Positions 1 through 8,754 of a DNA stretch of 64,000 nt are shown here, one piece after another. Source of the DNA: an uncultured Prochlorococcus sp. (GTDB lineage Bacteria; Cyanobacteriota; Cyanobacteriia; PCC-6307; Cyanobiaceae). Where the stretch lies: positions 1-64,000 of the forward strand of contig CACOMD010000001.1 of the NCBI GenBank assembly GCA_902628235.1, written 5' to 3'. Each line of letters begins with the position of its first letter. The stretch's first letter is position 1. The translations under genes were made by a program, and so were the position numbers. The notes below the pieces were generated by a model that was not told the DNA's origin, did not search any database, and saw nothing but the letters and a program-made list of their open reading frames with translations.

Positions 1-2044
1 ACTTGCTAAATTTTTTGCTATTTGTTCAGTTAATTCATAACTAAAACCTGATATTTTTAAAAGGCATACCTTACAAAAAGGAAATAAATTTGATGCTTTT
101 CTTAGCTTCAAATTTTCGTACAAAAAAGATTCATAATCTCTTTTTCTTAAATACGAAATTACTGGATGATTTGGCTGATATGTTTGAAAGATTACTTCAC
201 CATTCTTATCAGCCCTTCCTGATCTTCCTGCTAATTGAAGAAATAGTTGAAGTGATTTCTCTTCAGAAGATAAATCCGGACGATGTAGAAGCCCGTCTGC
301 TGCTAAAACTACTGAAAGTGTAACGTTTGGCATATCTATTCCCTTCGCAATCATTTGAGTTCCCACTATTACATCCGCATTCCCTTTGGCGAATTCATTC
401 AAAATCTTCCTATGCCCATCTTTGCCAGATGTAGTATCTCTATCAAATCTTAAGAGTCTTAATTGTGGTAGTTCATTACTAAGAAATTCAATTACTCTCT
501 GAGTACCAATACCGAATGGTTTAAATGCTGTTGAATTACATTCTGGACATGAATTGATAAAGGTCCTCTTAAAAATCACACCAGTGACAACTTAACCATC
601 TACCCCCTTTCTCACCTATATGAACAGTTAAAGCAGTATCGCAGTTTGGGCAATTTACGACATAACCACAATTTCTACAACTAAGGAAACCACTATATCC
701 TCTTCTAGGAACAAGAATTATTGCCTGTTCATTTTTGATCTTCAACTTTGAAAGAGAATTTAATAATTCATTGCTTAAAATTTTCGCATTTCCTCTTTTA
801 AATTCATCTCTCATATCTACAACTTTTATCTCAGGTATTTTGGTAGATGATATCCTTTCTGGCATTCGCATCATCTTGAATTTCTTTTCAAAATAAGCTT
901 TTTTCCAAGTCGATAACGAAGGTGTTGCCGTCCCAAATATAATTTTGGCATTAATCATTTTAGATCTATCTATGGCAACTTCTCTAGCGTCATAACACGG
1001 CATAGGATTTTCCTGTTTATAAGAGTTATCATGCTCCTCATCTAATATAATTATTCCCAAATTTTTTATTGGAAGAAAAATTGAAGACCTAGTTCCAATA
1101 ACTATAAGAGGTTCACTCGCATTTAAGATCTCACGCCAAACAGTCTGTCTATATTTTGGAGAGCAATTACTGTGATATTCAAATATGTTTTTTTTAAATT
1201 TTTCAGCAAATCTATCTATTAATTGAGGAATCAAACCGATCTCTGGAGCTAATATGAGGCAACTCTTTTTGAGGATTAATTGACTTTCTGCAATTCTTAA
1301 ATATACTTCAGTTTTACCAGATCCCGTTTCTCCCCAAAGTAATAAAGCTTCTCCATATTTCATATCTTGAATTCCTCTAATCGCCTTCTTTTGCTGAATT
1401 GTAAGTATTGGAATTGGGGTGGGTGGAGAGCTATTTATATAAGAATTTAAAGAAATATTTACTGTTTTTTGGCGTTTTATTTTATTTAATATCCCTTTAC
1501 TAATTAATATATTTATTTGATGTGAACTAAAACCTTGTTTAATTAATGTGCTTTGCCATACGCCCTTTTGGCTTTTTACTTTTTCTAATAATAAAGATTG
1601 TTTACTTGTTAATTTATGTTGTGATTTATCTCCATCATTATTAAAAGTTATCCATATTTTAGTAGATATTTCTGATCTAATATTTGATTTTCCAATCCAT
1701 CCAGGGGGTAAGGCAGTTTTAAACATTTTTAATTCACTTACTTTATAGAAAATGGCCATCTGCTCTATCCATTCTCTCCACCAAGGCTGAAAAACTTTTT
1801 TCTCTATAATTTTTTCGATAGATAAATATTTAAATTCAGCTTTTGAATTATTATGAAAAATATTCTTTTCTACCACCAATCCATTTACTAAACGACCTTT
1901 AATTCTTACAAGTACAATATCACCAATATCCACACCTAAATATTTATCATCAAGATAATCAAATCTATTGCTATATCTACCAAAATCAAGTAAAACACCT
2001 AATTTAATAAGCATCGAAGATTGATTATTAGTTGCGAGCTTCAA
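1..2044 (-). CDS. priA: PriA primosomal replication-restart helicase; frameshifted, 3' end beyond window
   Basis: PriA is a superfamily 2 DNA helicase that reloads the replisome at stalled forks. The first 491 codons give the N-terminal DNA-binding region, Walker A (GETGSGKTEVY, about residue 240), the DEEHD Walker B box and six cysteines of the zinc-binding loop (SCRNC, NCPNC, SCHWC). The frame then hits TAA at 569-571. The next frame continues without a break to the window edge, with the last cysteine pair (SCPEC) and helicase motifs (GTQMIAKGIDMPNV, LAADGLLHRPDL, LAGRSGR). Removing one T from a T5 run would rejoin the two. The extreme C-terminus lies outside the window. The ORF start is kept. 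Family assignment is firm; whether the break is real is not known. Confidence 0.9.
569..575 (-). other. Single-base frameshift site in priA
   Basis: On the coding strand the sequence reads TGT GAT TTT TAA GAG, so frame 0 stops right after Cys-Asp-Phe. With four T instead of five it reads TGT GAT TTT AAG AGG ACC and gives the expected CDFKRTF continuation between the sixth and seventh zinc-loop cysteines. The site could be an assembly or sequencing indel in a homopolymer, a true mutation, or a +1 slip on UUU-U before a stop codon. I see no Shine-Dalgarno-like stimulator just upstream of the kind found in prfB, so an indel is the simplest reading. Confidence 0.85.
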
Positions 2045-2259
2045 AACTTTTTCTTAGTATTGGATTGTTGAACATTCCACAAAGTGTTTTTGCACATTGT
2101 ATGCATCTAGTTCTGAGGGAAGACATGAAGCTTTGATCATTGATTTAAAAATTCAATTTTGATCTGCCAGTCTGAGAAAGCCCTAAACTTTTTGCCCTAG
2201 GTAATTTATAACACTAATTAAATTTTTCAACATTTTTCAAGCACTTTAACTTTTAAAAC

Positions 2260-2289
2260 CTTTGTGAACAGATGAACTTCACCACAAAG
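2260..2289 (+). repeat. Inverted repeat in the rpoD leader
   Basis: CTTTGTG (2260-2266) and CACAAAG (2283-2289) are perfect 7-bp arms around a 16-base loop that contains a weaker GTGAA/TTCAC pairing. It lies in the 328-bp gap between divergent priA and rpoD, about 85 bases before the rpoD start. It could be an operator half-site pair or a hairpin in the transcript leader. The rest of this gap holds only very short ORFs, and I could not assign a convincing promoter. Confidence 0.3.
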
Positions 2290-2356
2290 CTAACTTTTGC
2301 TACTAAATGTACGGAATAGCCGTAATTAAAGTTTTATTTAGTTAAATTCACCCTAG

Positions 2357-2363
2357 AAAGGAG
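2357..2363 (+). promoter_or_regulatory. Strong Shine-Dalgarno site for rpoD
   Basis: AAAGGAG lies nine bases before ATG 2373. Most genes in this window have no clear Shine-Dalgarno sequence, so this one is notable and supports the chosen rpoD start. Confidence 0.7.
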
Positions 2364-2372
2364 TACAACACT

Positions 2373-3551
2373 ATGTGTCCAATAGCTACAGAGTCTAAAA
2401 ATCCTAAGTCACGTTCTAAGAAAAAAATAAATAAGAATATTGATTTGACTGCAGTAAACCAAATGGAAAGCGTTAAGAATTTAGCAGGCGAAGTACATAA
2501 TCAAAAATCTGATAGCGAAAAAGAATCTTTGGATAACAGTGAATATAGCCTTACAGATGAAGAAGCAAAAAATCTTGGTAACATAAAACTTGGACCTAAA
2601 GGTACTTATACTGAGGATTCAATTAGAGTTTATTTGCAAGAAATTGGAAGAATTAGATTACTAAGACCAGATGAAGAGATTGAGCTAGCTAGGAAAATAG
2701 CAGATTTACTTCAACTTGAAGAATTAGCAACACAATTTGAATCTGAGAAAGGACATTTCCCCTCAGTAAGAGAGTGGGCTGAACTAATAGATATGCCTCT
2801 CTCAAAATTTAGAAGAAGGTTATTACTCGGCAGAAGAGCAAAAGAAAAAATGGTTCAATCTAATCTGCGACTAGTTGTTTCCATTGCTAAGAAGTATATG
2901 AATAGAGGTTTATCTTTTCAAGACTTAATTCAAGAGGGAAGTTTAGGACTTATAAGAGCCGCTGAAAAGTTTGATCATGAAAAAGGTTATAAATTCTCAA
3001 CCTATGCTACATGGTGGATTAGGCAAGCAATCACTAGAGCGATTGCAGACCAAAGTAGAACTATTAGATTACCTGTACATTTATACGAAACCATTTCAAG
3101 GATTAAAAAAACTACTAAAGTCTTAAGTCAAGAATTTGGAAGAAAACCTTCTGAAGAAGAAATAGCAGAAAGTATGGAAATGACTATTGAGAAATTAAGA
3201 TTCATCGCAAAAAGTGCACAACTTCCAATATCCCTTGAAACCCCCATTGGCAAAGAAGAAGATTCAAGACTAGGAGATTTCATCGAGGCTGATATTGAGA
3301 ATCCTGAGCAAGATGTCTCTAAAACCTTACTCAGAGAAGACTTAGAAGGTGTTCTTGCTACTTTAAGTCCAAGAGAAAGAGATGTGCTAAGGCTTAGATA
3401 TGGAATAGATGATGGCAGGATGAAAACATTAGAAGAGATTGGTCAGATTTTTGATGTTACAAGAGAACGAATTAGACAAATAGAAGCCAAGGCACTTAGA
3501 AAATTAAGGCACCCAAACAGAAACGGAGTTTTAAAAGAATATATAAAATAA
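2373..3551 (+). CDS. rpoD: Principal RNA polymerase sigma factor (group 1 sigma-70)
   Basis: This is the housekeeping sigma factor that directs RNA polymerase to -10/-35 promoters. The first 80 or so residues are a poorly conserved, charged tail. Region 1.2 starts near residue 82 ([16 protein letters not shown]), region 2 near 174, and the diagnostic RpoD box [19 protein letters not shown] near 204. The region 4.2 helix-turn-helix ([20 protein letters not shown]) starts near 352. At 392 residues it has normal cyanobacterial SigA length. The full RpoD box and the strong ribosome site argue for SigA over a group 2 paralog, though cyanobacteria carry several close relatives. Confidence 0.93.
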   Translation: MCPIATESKNPKSRSKKKINKNIDLTAVNQMESVKNLAGEVHNQKSDSEKESLDNSEYSLTDEEAKNLGNIKLGPKGTYTEDSIRVYLQEIGRIRLLRPDEEIELARKIADLLQLEELATQFESEKGHFPSVREWAELIDMPLSKFRRRLLLGRRAKEKMVQSNLRLVVSIAKKYMNRGLSFQDLIQEGSLGLIRAAEKFDHEKGYKFSTYATWWIRQAITRAIADQSRTIRLPVHLYETISRIKKTTKVLSQEFGRKPSEEEIAESMEMTIEKLRFIAKSAQLPISLETPIGKEEDSRLGDFIEADIENPEQDVSKTLLREDLEGVLATLSPRERDVLRLRYGIDDGRMKTLEEIGQIFDVTRERIRQIEAKALRKLRHPNRNGVLKEYIK

Positions 3552-3639
3552 ACTGATAGATTTATCTTCATTAAGTTGCTAAATAATATCTTTAAATGTT
3601 TACTTCTTTCTTTTAATCTTAAGTAAAGATAATCTTTTA

Positions 3640-4590
3640 ATGACTAAAACAAATTTAAGAATAGCCACAAGAAGAAGTAAGTTAGCGATGGTGCAAACTT
3701 TATGGGTTAAAGCTGAGCTAGAAAGAAATATCCCTGATATAGAGGTCTCAATAGAAGCCATGGCAACTCAAGGAGATAAAATACTTGATGTTGCTTTAGC
3801 TAAGATTGGAGATAAAGGGCTATTTACGAAAGAACTTGAAGCTCAAATGCTTTTAGATAAAGCTGACATAGCCGTTCACTCTCTTAAAGATTTACCTACA
3901 AACTTACCAGAGGGTCTCACCCTAGGCTGCATTACAGAAAGAGAAGACCCTTCAGATGCTTTAGTTGTTAACAAAAAGAATGAGCTTTATAAATTAGAAA
4001 CTTTACCTTCAGGATCTATCGTAGGAACAAGCTCATTAAGAAGACTTGCTCAATTAAGGTTTAATTTTCCCAATCTTGTCTTTAAAGACATTAGGGGTAA
4101 TGTTTTAACTAGACTTGAAAAGTTAGATTCTGGAGAATTTGATTGTATTATTCTCGCGGCAGCTGGTTTAAAGAGATTAGGATTTGAATCAAGAATCCAT
4201 CAACTAATTTCAAGTGAAATTTCATTACATGCAGTAGGTCAGGGTGCTTTAGGGATTGAGTGCAAAAAAGATGATAATAAAATAATAAAAATCATAAATG
4301 TTTTGAATCATAAGGAAACAAATAAGAGATGCTTAGCAGAAAGATCATTCTTACGAGAATTAGAGGGAGGTTGCCAAGTCCCAATAGGTGTTAACAGTGA
4401 AGTAAAAAATGATTTAATTTATTTAAAAGGTATGGTTGCTTCCATTGATGGGAAAAGACTTATTAAAGATTATTCAGAAGGTAATATTAATGAACCTGAA
4501 AAAATAGGAAAAATATTAGCTAACAAACTCAAAAGTAAAGGAGCAAATGAAATACTTAATGAAATATTCGACAAATTTCGTCAAAATTAA
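3640..4590 (+). CDS. hemC: Porphobilinogen deaminase (hydroxymethylbilane synthase)
   Basis: HemC joins four porphobilinogen molecules into hydroxymethylbilane, an early cytosolic step shared by heme, chlorophyll, bilin and cobamide synthesis. The 316-residue length is normal. Visible family motifs are [13 protein letters not shown] at the N-terminus, [15 protein letters not shown], and [11 protein letters not shown], whose cysteine (about residue 245) carries the dipyrromethane cofactor. It follows rpoD by 88 bases on the same strand. Its stop codon shares the bases TTAA with the stop of convergent ppa, which leaves no room for a terminator between them. Confidence 0.96.
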   Translation: MTKTNLRIATRRSKLAMVQTLWVKAELERNIPDIEVSIEAMATQGDKILDVALAKIGDKGLFTKELEAQMLLDKADIAVHSLKDLPTNLPEGLTLGCITEREDPSDALVVNKKNELYKLETLPSGSIVGTSSLRRLAQLRFNFPNLVFKDIRGNVLTRLEKLDSGEFDCIILAAAGLKRLGFESRIHQLISSEISLHAVGQGALGIECKKDDNKIIKIINVLNHKETNKRCLAERSFLRELEGGCQVPIGVNSEVKNDLIYLKGMVASIDGKRLIKDYSEGNINEPEKIGKILANKLKSKGANEILNEIFDKFRQN

Positions 4591-5174
4591 TCAATTAAGT
4601 TTGGTTCAATATCTTTTTTATATCTCATCTCACAATCTTCAATGACTTTAATAGCTTCTTCAAGTCCTAAAAAACCATTTACTTTGCATGTTCCTGGCTT
4701 TTTTAAATCTTTATAATGTTCCCAATAGTAAGTAGTTTCTTTAATCCAATGAGGACCTAAATCTTCAAAAGTTTTTATATGTTCCATCCTTTTATCATCT
4801 GATAAAACAGCGATAATTTTATCATCAACTTCTCCTCCATCATCAAACTTCATAACACCAATAATTCTGGCTTCTACTATCGATCCTGGAATCAAAGGTT
4901 CTGTAACGGAGACAATTTCAATATCTAAAGGATCACCATCCTCATCCCACGTTTTCGGAATACACCCATATGCGAATGGATAAGCTAATGATGAATACCC
5001 AACCCTATCGAGCTTTAGATGACCTGTTTCAGTAATTAATTCATATTTATTTATTGTATTTGAATTTAATTCGACTATTGTATTAACTACCAATTTAGTT
5101 TCATCTGTAAAAGCATTTAATATATGTAATAAATTAGGAGTACTTTTACTTGGTGGTTGATTAAGATTTGCCAT
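4587..5174 (-). CDS. ppa: Soluble inorganic pyrophosphatase
   Basis: A family I pyrophosphatase that hydrolyses cytosolic pyrophosphate and so pulls biosynthetic reactions forward. The metal-binding signature [12 protein letters not shown] is present, together with [12 protein letters not shown] upstream and [18 protein letters not shown] near the C-terminus. At 195 residues it is slightly longer than the bacterial norm because of a short N-terminal tail. It begins with ATG and is convergent with hemC, overlapping it by four bases. Confidence 0.95.
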   Translation of the reverse strand: MANLNQPPSKSTPNLLHILNAFTDETKLVVNTIVELNSNTINKYELITETGHLKLDRVGYSSLAYPFAYGCIPKTWDEDGDPLDIEIVSVTEPLIPGSIVEARIIGVMKFDDGGEVDDKIIAVLSDDKRMEHIKTFEDLGPHWIKETTYYWEHYKDLKKPGTCKVNGFLGLEEAIKVIEDCEMRYKKDIEPNLID

Positions 5175-5248
5175 ATTCTTTTGAAATTCTTTTATCTTAC
5201 AATCTTATATCATTCAAAAAACTTTAAAAGTTATTATTCAAAATATAT

Positions 5249-6748
5249 TTAATTTAATAAACTAATCTTTTTTTCTAAATAGGAAATGAAATAATTTGGT
5301 GACAATTCAAATTTTGTCACATCTTTTACTAATTCCATTGAATTCAAAGATCTTCCGTACTTATGTACATTTTCTTTAAGCCAGTTAATAATTAACTCAT
5401 AAGACTGATTCGCAATCAAGTTATCAATTAATCCAAGGTCATCTTCTAACTTACTTGTTATTTGTGCACTTATTAGATGTCCGATTAAATATGAGGGGAA
5501 ATAACCAAATGCACCTTCGCTCCAATGAACATCTTGTAAACATCCCAATTTATCATTAGGTGGTTTAACTCCTAAAAGATTTTCGTACCTAGTATTCCAC
5601 TCAAATGGTAAATCCTCAGGATTTAAATTCCCCTCAATCAACTCGATTTCTAATTCGGTCCTTATGAGTATGTGTAAGCCATAACTGAGTTCATCAGCTT
5701 CAACTCTATTCAAACCAGCTTTAATTATATTCATTGATTTCCACAATTCCTCATAATTTTTTAGAGGACAACCTTTCTCAATAAAAAACTTAAAGAAACT
5801 TTGAGAAAAAGCCTTCGATTTCACAATCCTATTTTCCCAAAATAATGATTGGCTTTCATGTACTGCCATTGATGTTGCTTGACCTAAAGGCCAAGCAAAC
5901 CATTGATGACTCTGCGAAGGTAAACCTTGTTCATATATCGAATGCCCCCATTCATGTGCAGTTGCTAAGAAACTTGAGAATGGTTCTCCTTTAACAATCC
6001 TTGTTGTTATTCTAAAATCTTTTGGCCCAAGTGTTATGGAAAACGGGTGAGGAGATTCTGCTACAGCAACCAGATTTTTATCTCTCCCAAAAACATCAAG
6101 TAATTTCTCAGAAAGATATTTCTGAGAATTATGATCTAAATCCCAATTATCTTTCTTGACCTCTTTAGTATTCTTTAACATTAATGGGACAGCTTCTTTA
6201 ATAGGGTTAAATATTTTAAATAACCATTCTTTAGAAATATCAGGTTCATAAGGTTGAGCTAAAGTTTCCCAAGGAGTTAATTTATTTGAAATTTGCTTAG
6301 CTTCTTCAATACGCAATTTAATAAGTTCTTTGAAACAAGGGAGGAATATTTCATATTCTGAATTTTCTTTAGCTTGCTGCCAACTTTCATAACCACGTGA
6401 TTTAGCTCTAGCTAAGTGTTCAACTAAAATTGGATCAATTCTGCTCTGTCTATCAAGTTCTTTTTTTAAAAGTTCAATATTTTTCATTTTTGAATTAAAT
6501 TGAATTTCATCAATCCCATTAATTCCTTTTAATTCTGTTTCAGCTGAAATTATCAGATCAGAAAAAAGATTTGAAGAAGTTCTTTCATGCAGTATTTTTG
6601 CCAAATAAGTTAATTGATCAGCTCTCCAAGTCGCTCCTTTTCTAGGCATTATCGTATTTTGATCCCAATAAAGAGTATTTTGTATAGAGCCTAAAATTTG
6701 CGTTTCATTTAAATAAGCACCTAACCTATTCCAAGCGATCTCCTCCAA
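5249..6748 (-). CDS. Family M32 metallocarboxypeptidase (carboxypeptidase Taq type)
   Basis: A cytosolic zinc carboxypeptidase that removes C-terminal residues from peptides. The active site TAHEWGHSIYEQG (HEXXH, about residue 265) is followed about 30 residues later by the third-ligand segment HESQSLFWENR. The full length of 499 residues matches the family. The N-terminal ALNRLGAYL-like helix and YWDQNTIMP segment are also typical. The start is a TTG because no in-frame ATG lies upstream and the family N-terminus begins here. It is divergent from yjbQ across 100 bases. The physiological substrates are not known. Confidence 0.9.
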   Translation of the reverse strand: MEEIAWNRLGAYLNETQILGSIQNTLYWDQNTIMPRKGATWRADQLTYLAKILHERTSSNLFSDLIISAETELKGINGIDEIQFNSKMKNIELLKKELDRQSRIDPILVEHLARAKSRGYESWQQAKENSEYEIFLPCFKELIKLRIEEAKQISNKLTPWETLAQPYEPDISKEWLFKIFNPIKEAVPLMLKNTKEVKKDNWDLDHNSQKYLSEKLLDVFGRDKNLVAVAESPHPFSITLGPKDFRITTRIVKGEPFSSFLATAHEWGHSIYEQGLPSQSHQWFAWPLGQATSMAVHESQSLFWENRIVKSKAFSQSFFKFFIEKGCPLKNYEELWKSMNIIKAGLNRVEADELSYGLHILIRTELEIELIEGNLNPEDLPFEWNTRYENLLGVKPPNDKLGCLQDVHWSEGAFGYFPSYLIGHLISAQITSKLEDDLGLIDNLIANQSYELIINWLKENVHKYGRSLNSMELVKDVTKFELSPNYFISYLEKKISLLN

Positions 6749-6848
6749 AAGTCTCTCCCAACAAATCTTTATGATAAAACTATTTTTTATAGTCAGCGAG
6801 AGATATAAAAAGTATATTTTAAAGAATAACTTAAAATTTTTCTAATAA

Positions 6849-7328
6849 ATGGAACAAGTTATTTCATCAGTTAAAGTAATTACTAAAGGGCAGGGATTTA
6901 CAGACATCACTTGTTCAGTTCAAAAATTTATTAGAGAGAATAATTTCGTTAATGGCATTTTAATTTTAAACGTTCTTCATACTAGCTGTAGTCTGACGTT
7001 AAATGAGAATGCAGATCCAAATGTTCTTCATGACCTAAGTAAATATATTGAATCAATAGTTCCATATAACTCCTATCAAGACTTAAATATACAACCTAAA
7101 GAAGTAGTTTATAAGCACTATCAAGAGGGAGAAGATGACATGCCTGCACATATAAAAACAGCTTTAACAAACAACTCTTTATCATTGAGCTTTCAGAATG
7201 AAAAACTTATTATCGGAGTTTGGCAGGCTATTTATTTGTGGGAACATCGTTTTGAGAGAAAAGAACGTCTAGTAAATATTCATGCCATTGGTGAAAAAAT
7301 AAACAGAAACTATAATAAAAATAATTAG
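6849..7328 (+). CDS. YjbQ/UPF0047 family protein
   Basis: A small single-domain protein of the YjbQ family, sometimes annotated as secondary thiamine-phosphate synthase because some members can complement a thiE defect. Diagnostic motifs are HTSCSLTLNENADPNVLHDL and a C-terminal GVWQAIYLWEHR. At 159 residues it is slightly longer than the usual 130-140. It starts with ATG and is nine bases upstream of the pterin dehydratase-like gene, so the two are probably co-transcribed. The cellular role in cyanobacteria is not established. Confidence 0.85.
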   Translation: MEQVISSVKVITKGQGFTDITCSVQKFIRENNFVNGILILNVLHTSCSLTLNENADPNVLHDLSKYIESIVPYNSYQDLNIQPKEVVYKHYQEGEDDMPAHIKTALTNNSLSLSFQNEKLIIGVWQAIYLWEHRFERKERLVNIHAIGEKINRNYNKNN

Positions 7329-7337
7329 CTTACATAA

Positions 7338-7625
7338 ATGAAACCATATCTATTAAAAGAGGAAGAGATTAAAGAATTACAAGCTAAAATACCAGGGTGG
7401 AAAATTGAATCAAAGTATATTGAAAGGAATATTAGCTTTCAGAATTTTGTAGAAGCTTTCTCTTTTATGACTAAAGTAGCTCTTCTTGCAGAAAAATATA
7501 ATCACCATCCTAATTGGGAAAATGTCTATTCAATAGTCAGAATTAAATTATTTACTCATGACCTAGGCGGGATATCAAGCCTAGATCAAGTCCTGGCTTC
7601 AGAGATAAACAATTTACTTAAATAA
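7338..7625 (+). CDS. Pterin-4a-carbinolamine dehydratase-like protein
   Basis: Family members dehydrate 4a-hydroxytetrahydrobiopterin during pterin recycling. The 95-residue length and catalytic signature EKYNHHPNWENVYSIVRIKL followed by THDLGG match the PCD/DCoH family. There is no phenylalanine hydroxylase beside it, so another pterin-dependent role (for example in molybdopterin or folate metabolism) is possible but only inferred. It lies nine bases behind yjbQ and 73 bases before cobW. Confidence 0.88.
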   Translation: MKPYLLKEEEIKELQAKIPGWKIESKYIERNISFQNFVEAFSFMTKVALLAEKYNHHPNWENVYSIVRIKLFTHDLGGISSLDQVLASEINNLLK

Positions 7626-7698
7626 ATACATTATTTAATAGTCAAAAGTAGATATTTAAATAAACTTTATTAAAATAAAGGTATAAGGTTTAAAAAAA

Positions 7699-8742
7699 AT
7701 GACAAATAAGCTTTTGCCAGTAACAATTATCAGTGGCTTTTTAGGATCTGGTAAAACTACTCTTTTGAACCACATACTAGCCAATCAAAAAGGTCTCAAA
7801 ACAGCTGTATTAGTTAATGAATTTGGTGAAATTGGAATTGATAATGATTTAATTATTGAAACAAGTGAAGATATGATTGAATTAAGCAATGGGTGTATTT
7901 GCTGCACAATAAATGGAGAATTATTAACAGCCGTTAATAAAATCTTAGATAAAAATAAAAAAATTGATTATTTAATCGTTGAAACAACTGGACTTGCAGA
8001 TCCATTACCAGTAGCTATGACTTTTGCTGGGAGTAGTCTTCGTTCAAGAGTAAGATTAGATTCGATAATTACATTAGTTGATGCTGAGAACTTTGATTTT
8101 GATATTGAAAAAACAAACATTGCATATGCTCAACTTTTATATGGAGATATATTGCTTTTGAATAAATGCGATTTAGTAGATGAAGAGAAAATAAAGAAAA
8201 TTGAAGAAAAAATTTTTACAATTAAAACAGAACCAAGAATTTTAAGATGCACTAATAGTTCAGTTGAATTAGAAACGATAATAAGTGTAGGACTTTTTGA
8301 AACTGATAAATTTGAGCATAGTGAAATAATGGCAAACAATAAAACTTATAGAGTAAGTAACTCGCACGATCATTCGCACGATCATTCCCACGATCATTCC
8401 CACGATCATTCCCACGATCATTCGCACGATCATGGTAAAAGTAATACTATTGAAGGCTTTTGTTCAGTATCATTTCAATCTGAGGAACCATTCTCTTTAA
8501 GAAAATTCCAATATTTTTTAGATAATCAACTATCAAAAAATGTATTTAGAGCAAAAGGTATCCTTTGGTTTGTGGAAAGCGAAAGAAAGCATATTTTTCA
8601 TTTAGCGGGGAAAAGATTCTCAATAGATGATGAAGATTGGGGAAATAATAAATGTAACAAGATAGTTCTAATTGGAAAGAATTTAAGTCAGAAAGAAATT
8701 CAAAACCAACTTGAAACATGTGTTACTCCAATTAATAGATAA
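7699..8742 (+). CDS. CobW/ZNG1-family GTP-dependent metallochaperone with His-rich linker
   Basis: A G3E-class GTPase that delivers metal ions, usually zinc or cobalt, to client proteins. Walker A is GFLGSGKTTLL near residue 12. The metal-binding CxCC motif is NGCICCTINGE near residue 64, and NKCDLVD is the base-recognition motif. The C-terminal CobW_C domain follows a His-Asp-Ser repeat (residues 223-245) likely to bind or buffer metal. The length of 347 is typical. Thirteen bases downstream lies a metal-type ABC permease, which hints at shared metal homeostasis. I see no clear Zur or Fur box in the 73-base upstream gap. Which metal it handles cannot be read from sequence. Confidence 0.9.
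   Translation: MTNKLLPVTIISGFLGSGKTTLLNHILANQKGLKTAVLVNEFGEIGIDNDLIIETSEDMIELSNGCICCTINGELLTAVNKILDKNKKIDYLIVETTGLADPLPVAMTFAGSSLRSRVRLDSIITLVDAENFDFDIEKTNIAYAQLLYGDILLLNKCDLVDEEKIKKIEEKIFTIKTEPRILRCTNSSVELETIISVGLFETDKFEHSEIMANNKTYRVSNSHDHSHDHSHDHSHDHSHDHSHDHGKSNTIEGFCSVSFQSEEPFSLRKFQYFLDNQLSKNVFRAKGILWFVESERKHIFHLAGKRFSIDDEDWGNNKCNKIVLIGKNLSQKEIQNQLETCVTPINR
8365..8433 (+). repeat. Six-copy 12-bp tandem repeat encoding (HDHS)n
   Basis: Six near-identical copies of CACGATCATTCN begin at 8365, 8377, 8389, 8401, 8413 and 8425 (the last copy is 9 bp). They encode HDHS repeats in the CobW-family protein. Copies differ only at the last base of each unit (TCG or TCC serine codons), so the array looks young and likely to vary in length between strains. 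Confidence 0.95.
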
Positions 8743-8754
8743 TTAGTCACAATT

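Noticed and set aside
90-323. 77-aa plus-strand ORF
   Set aside because: It lies opposite the C-terminal helicase part of priA, which carries clear motifs in another frame.
1548-1748. 66-aa plus-strand ORF
   Set aside because: Antisense shadow within the priA N-terminal domain with no domain signal.
2101-2136. Tiny ORF MHLVLREDMKL upstream of rpoD
   Set aside because: Eleven codons, no ribosome site; could be chance in an untranslated leader.
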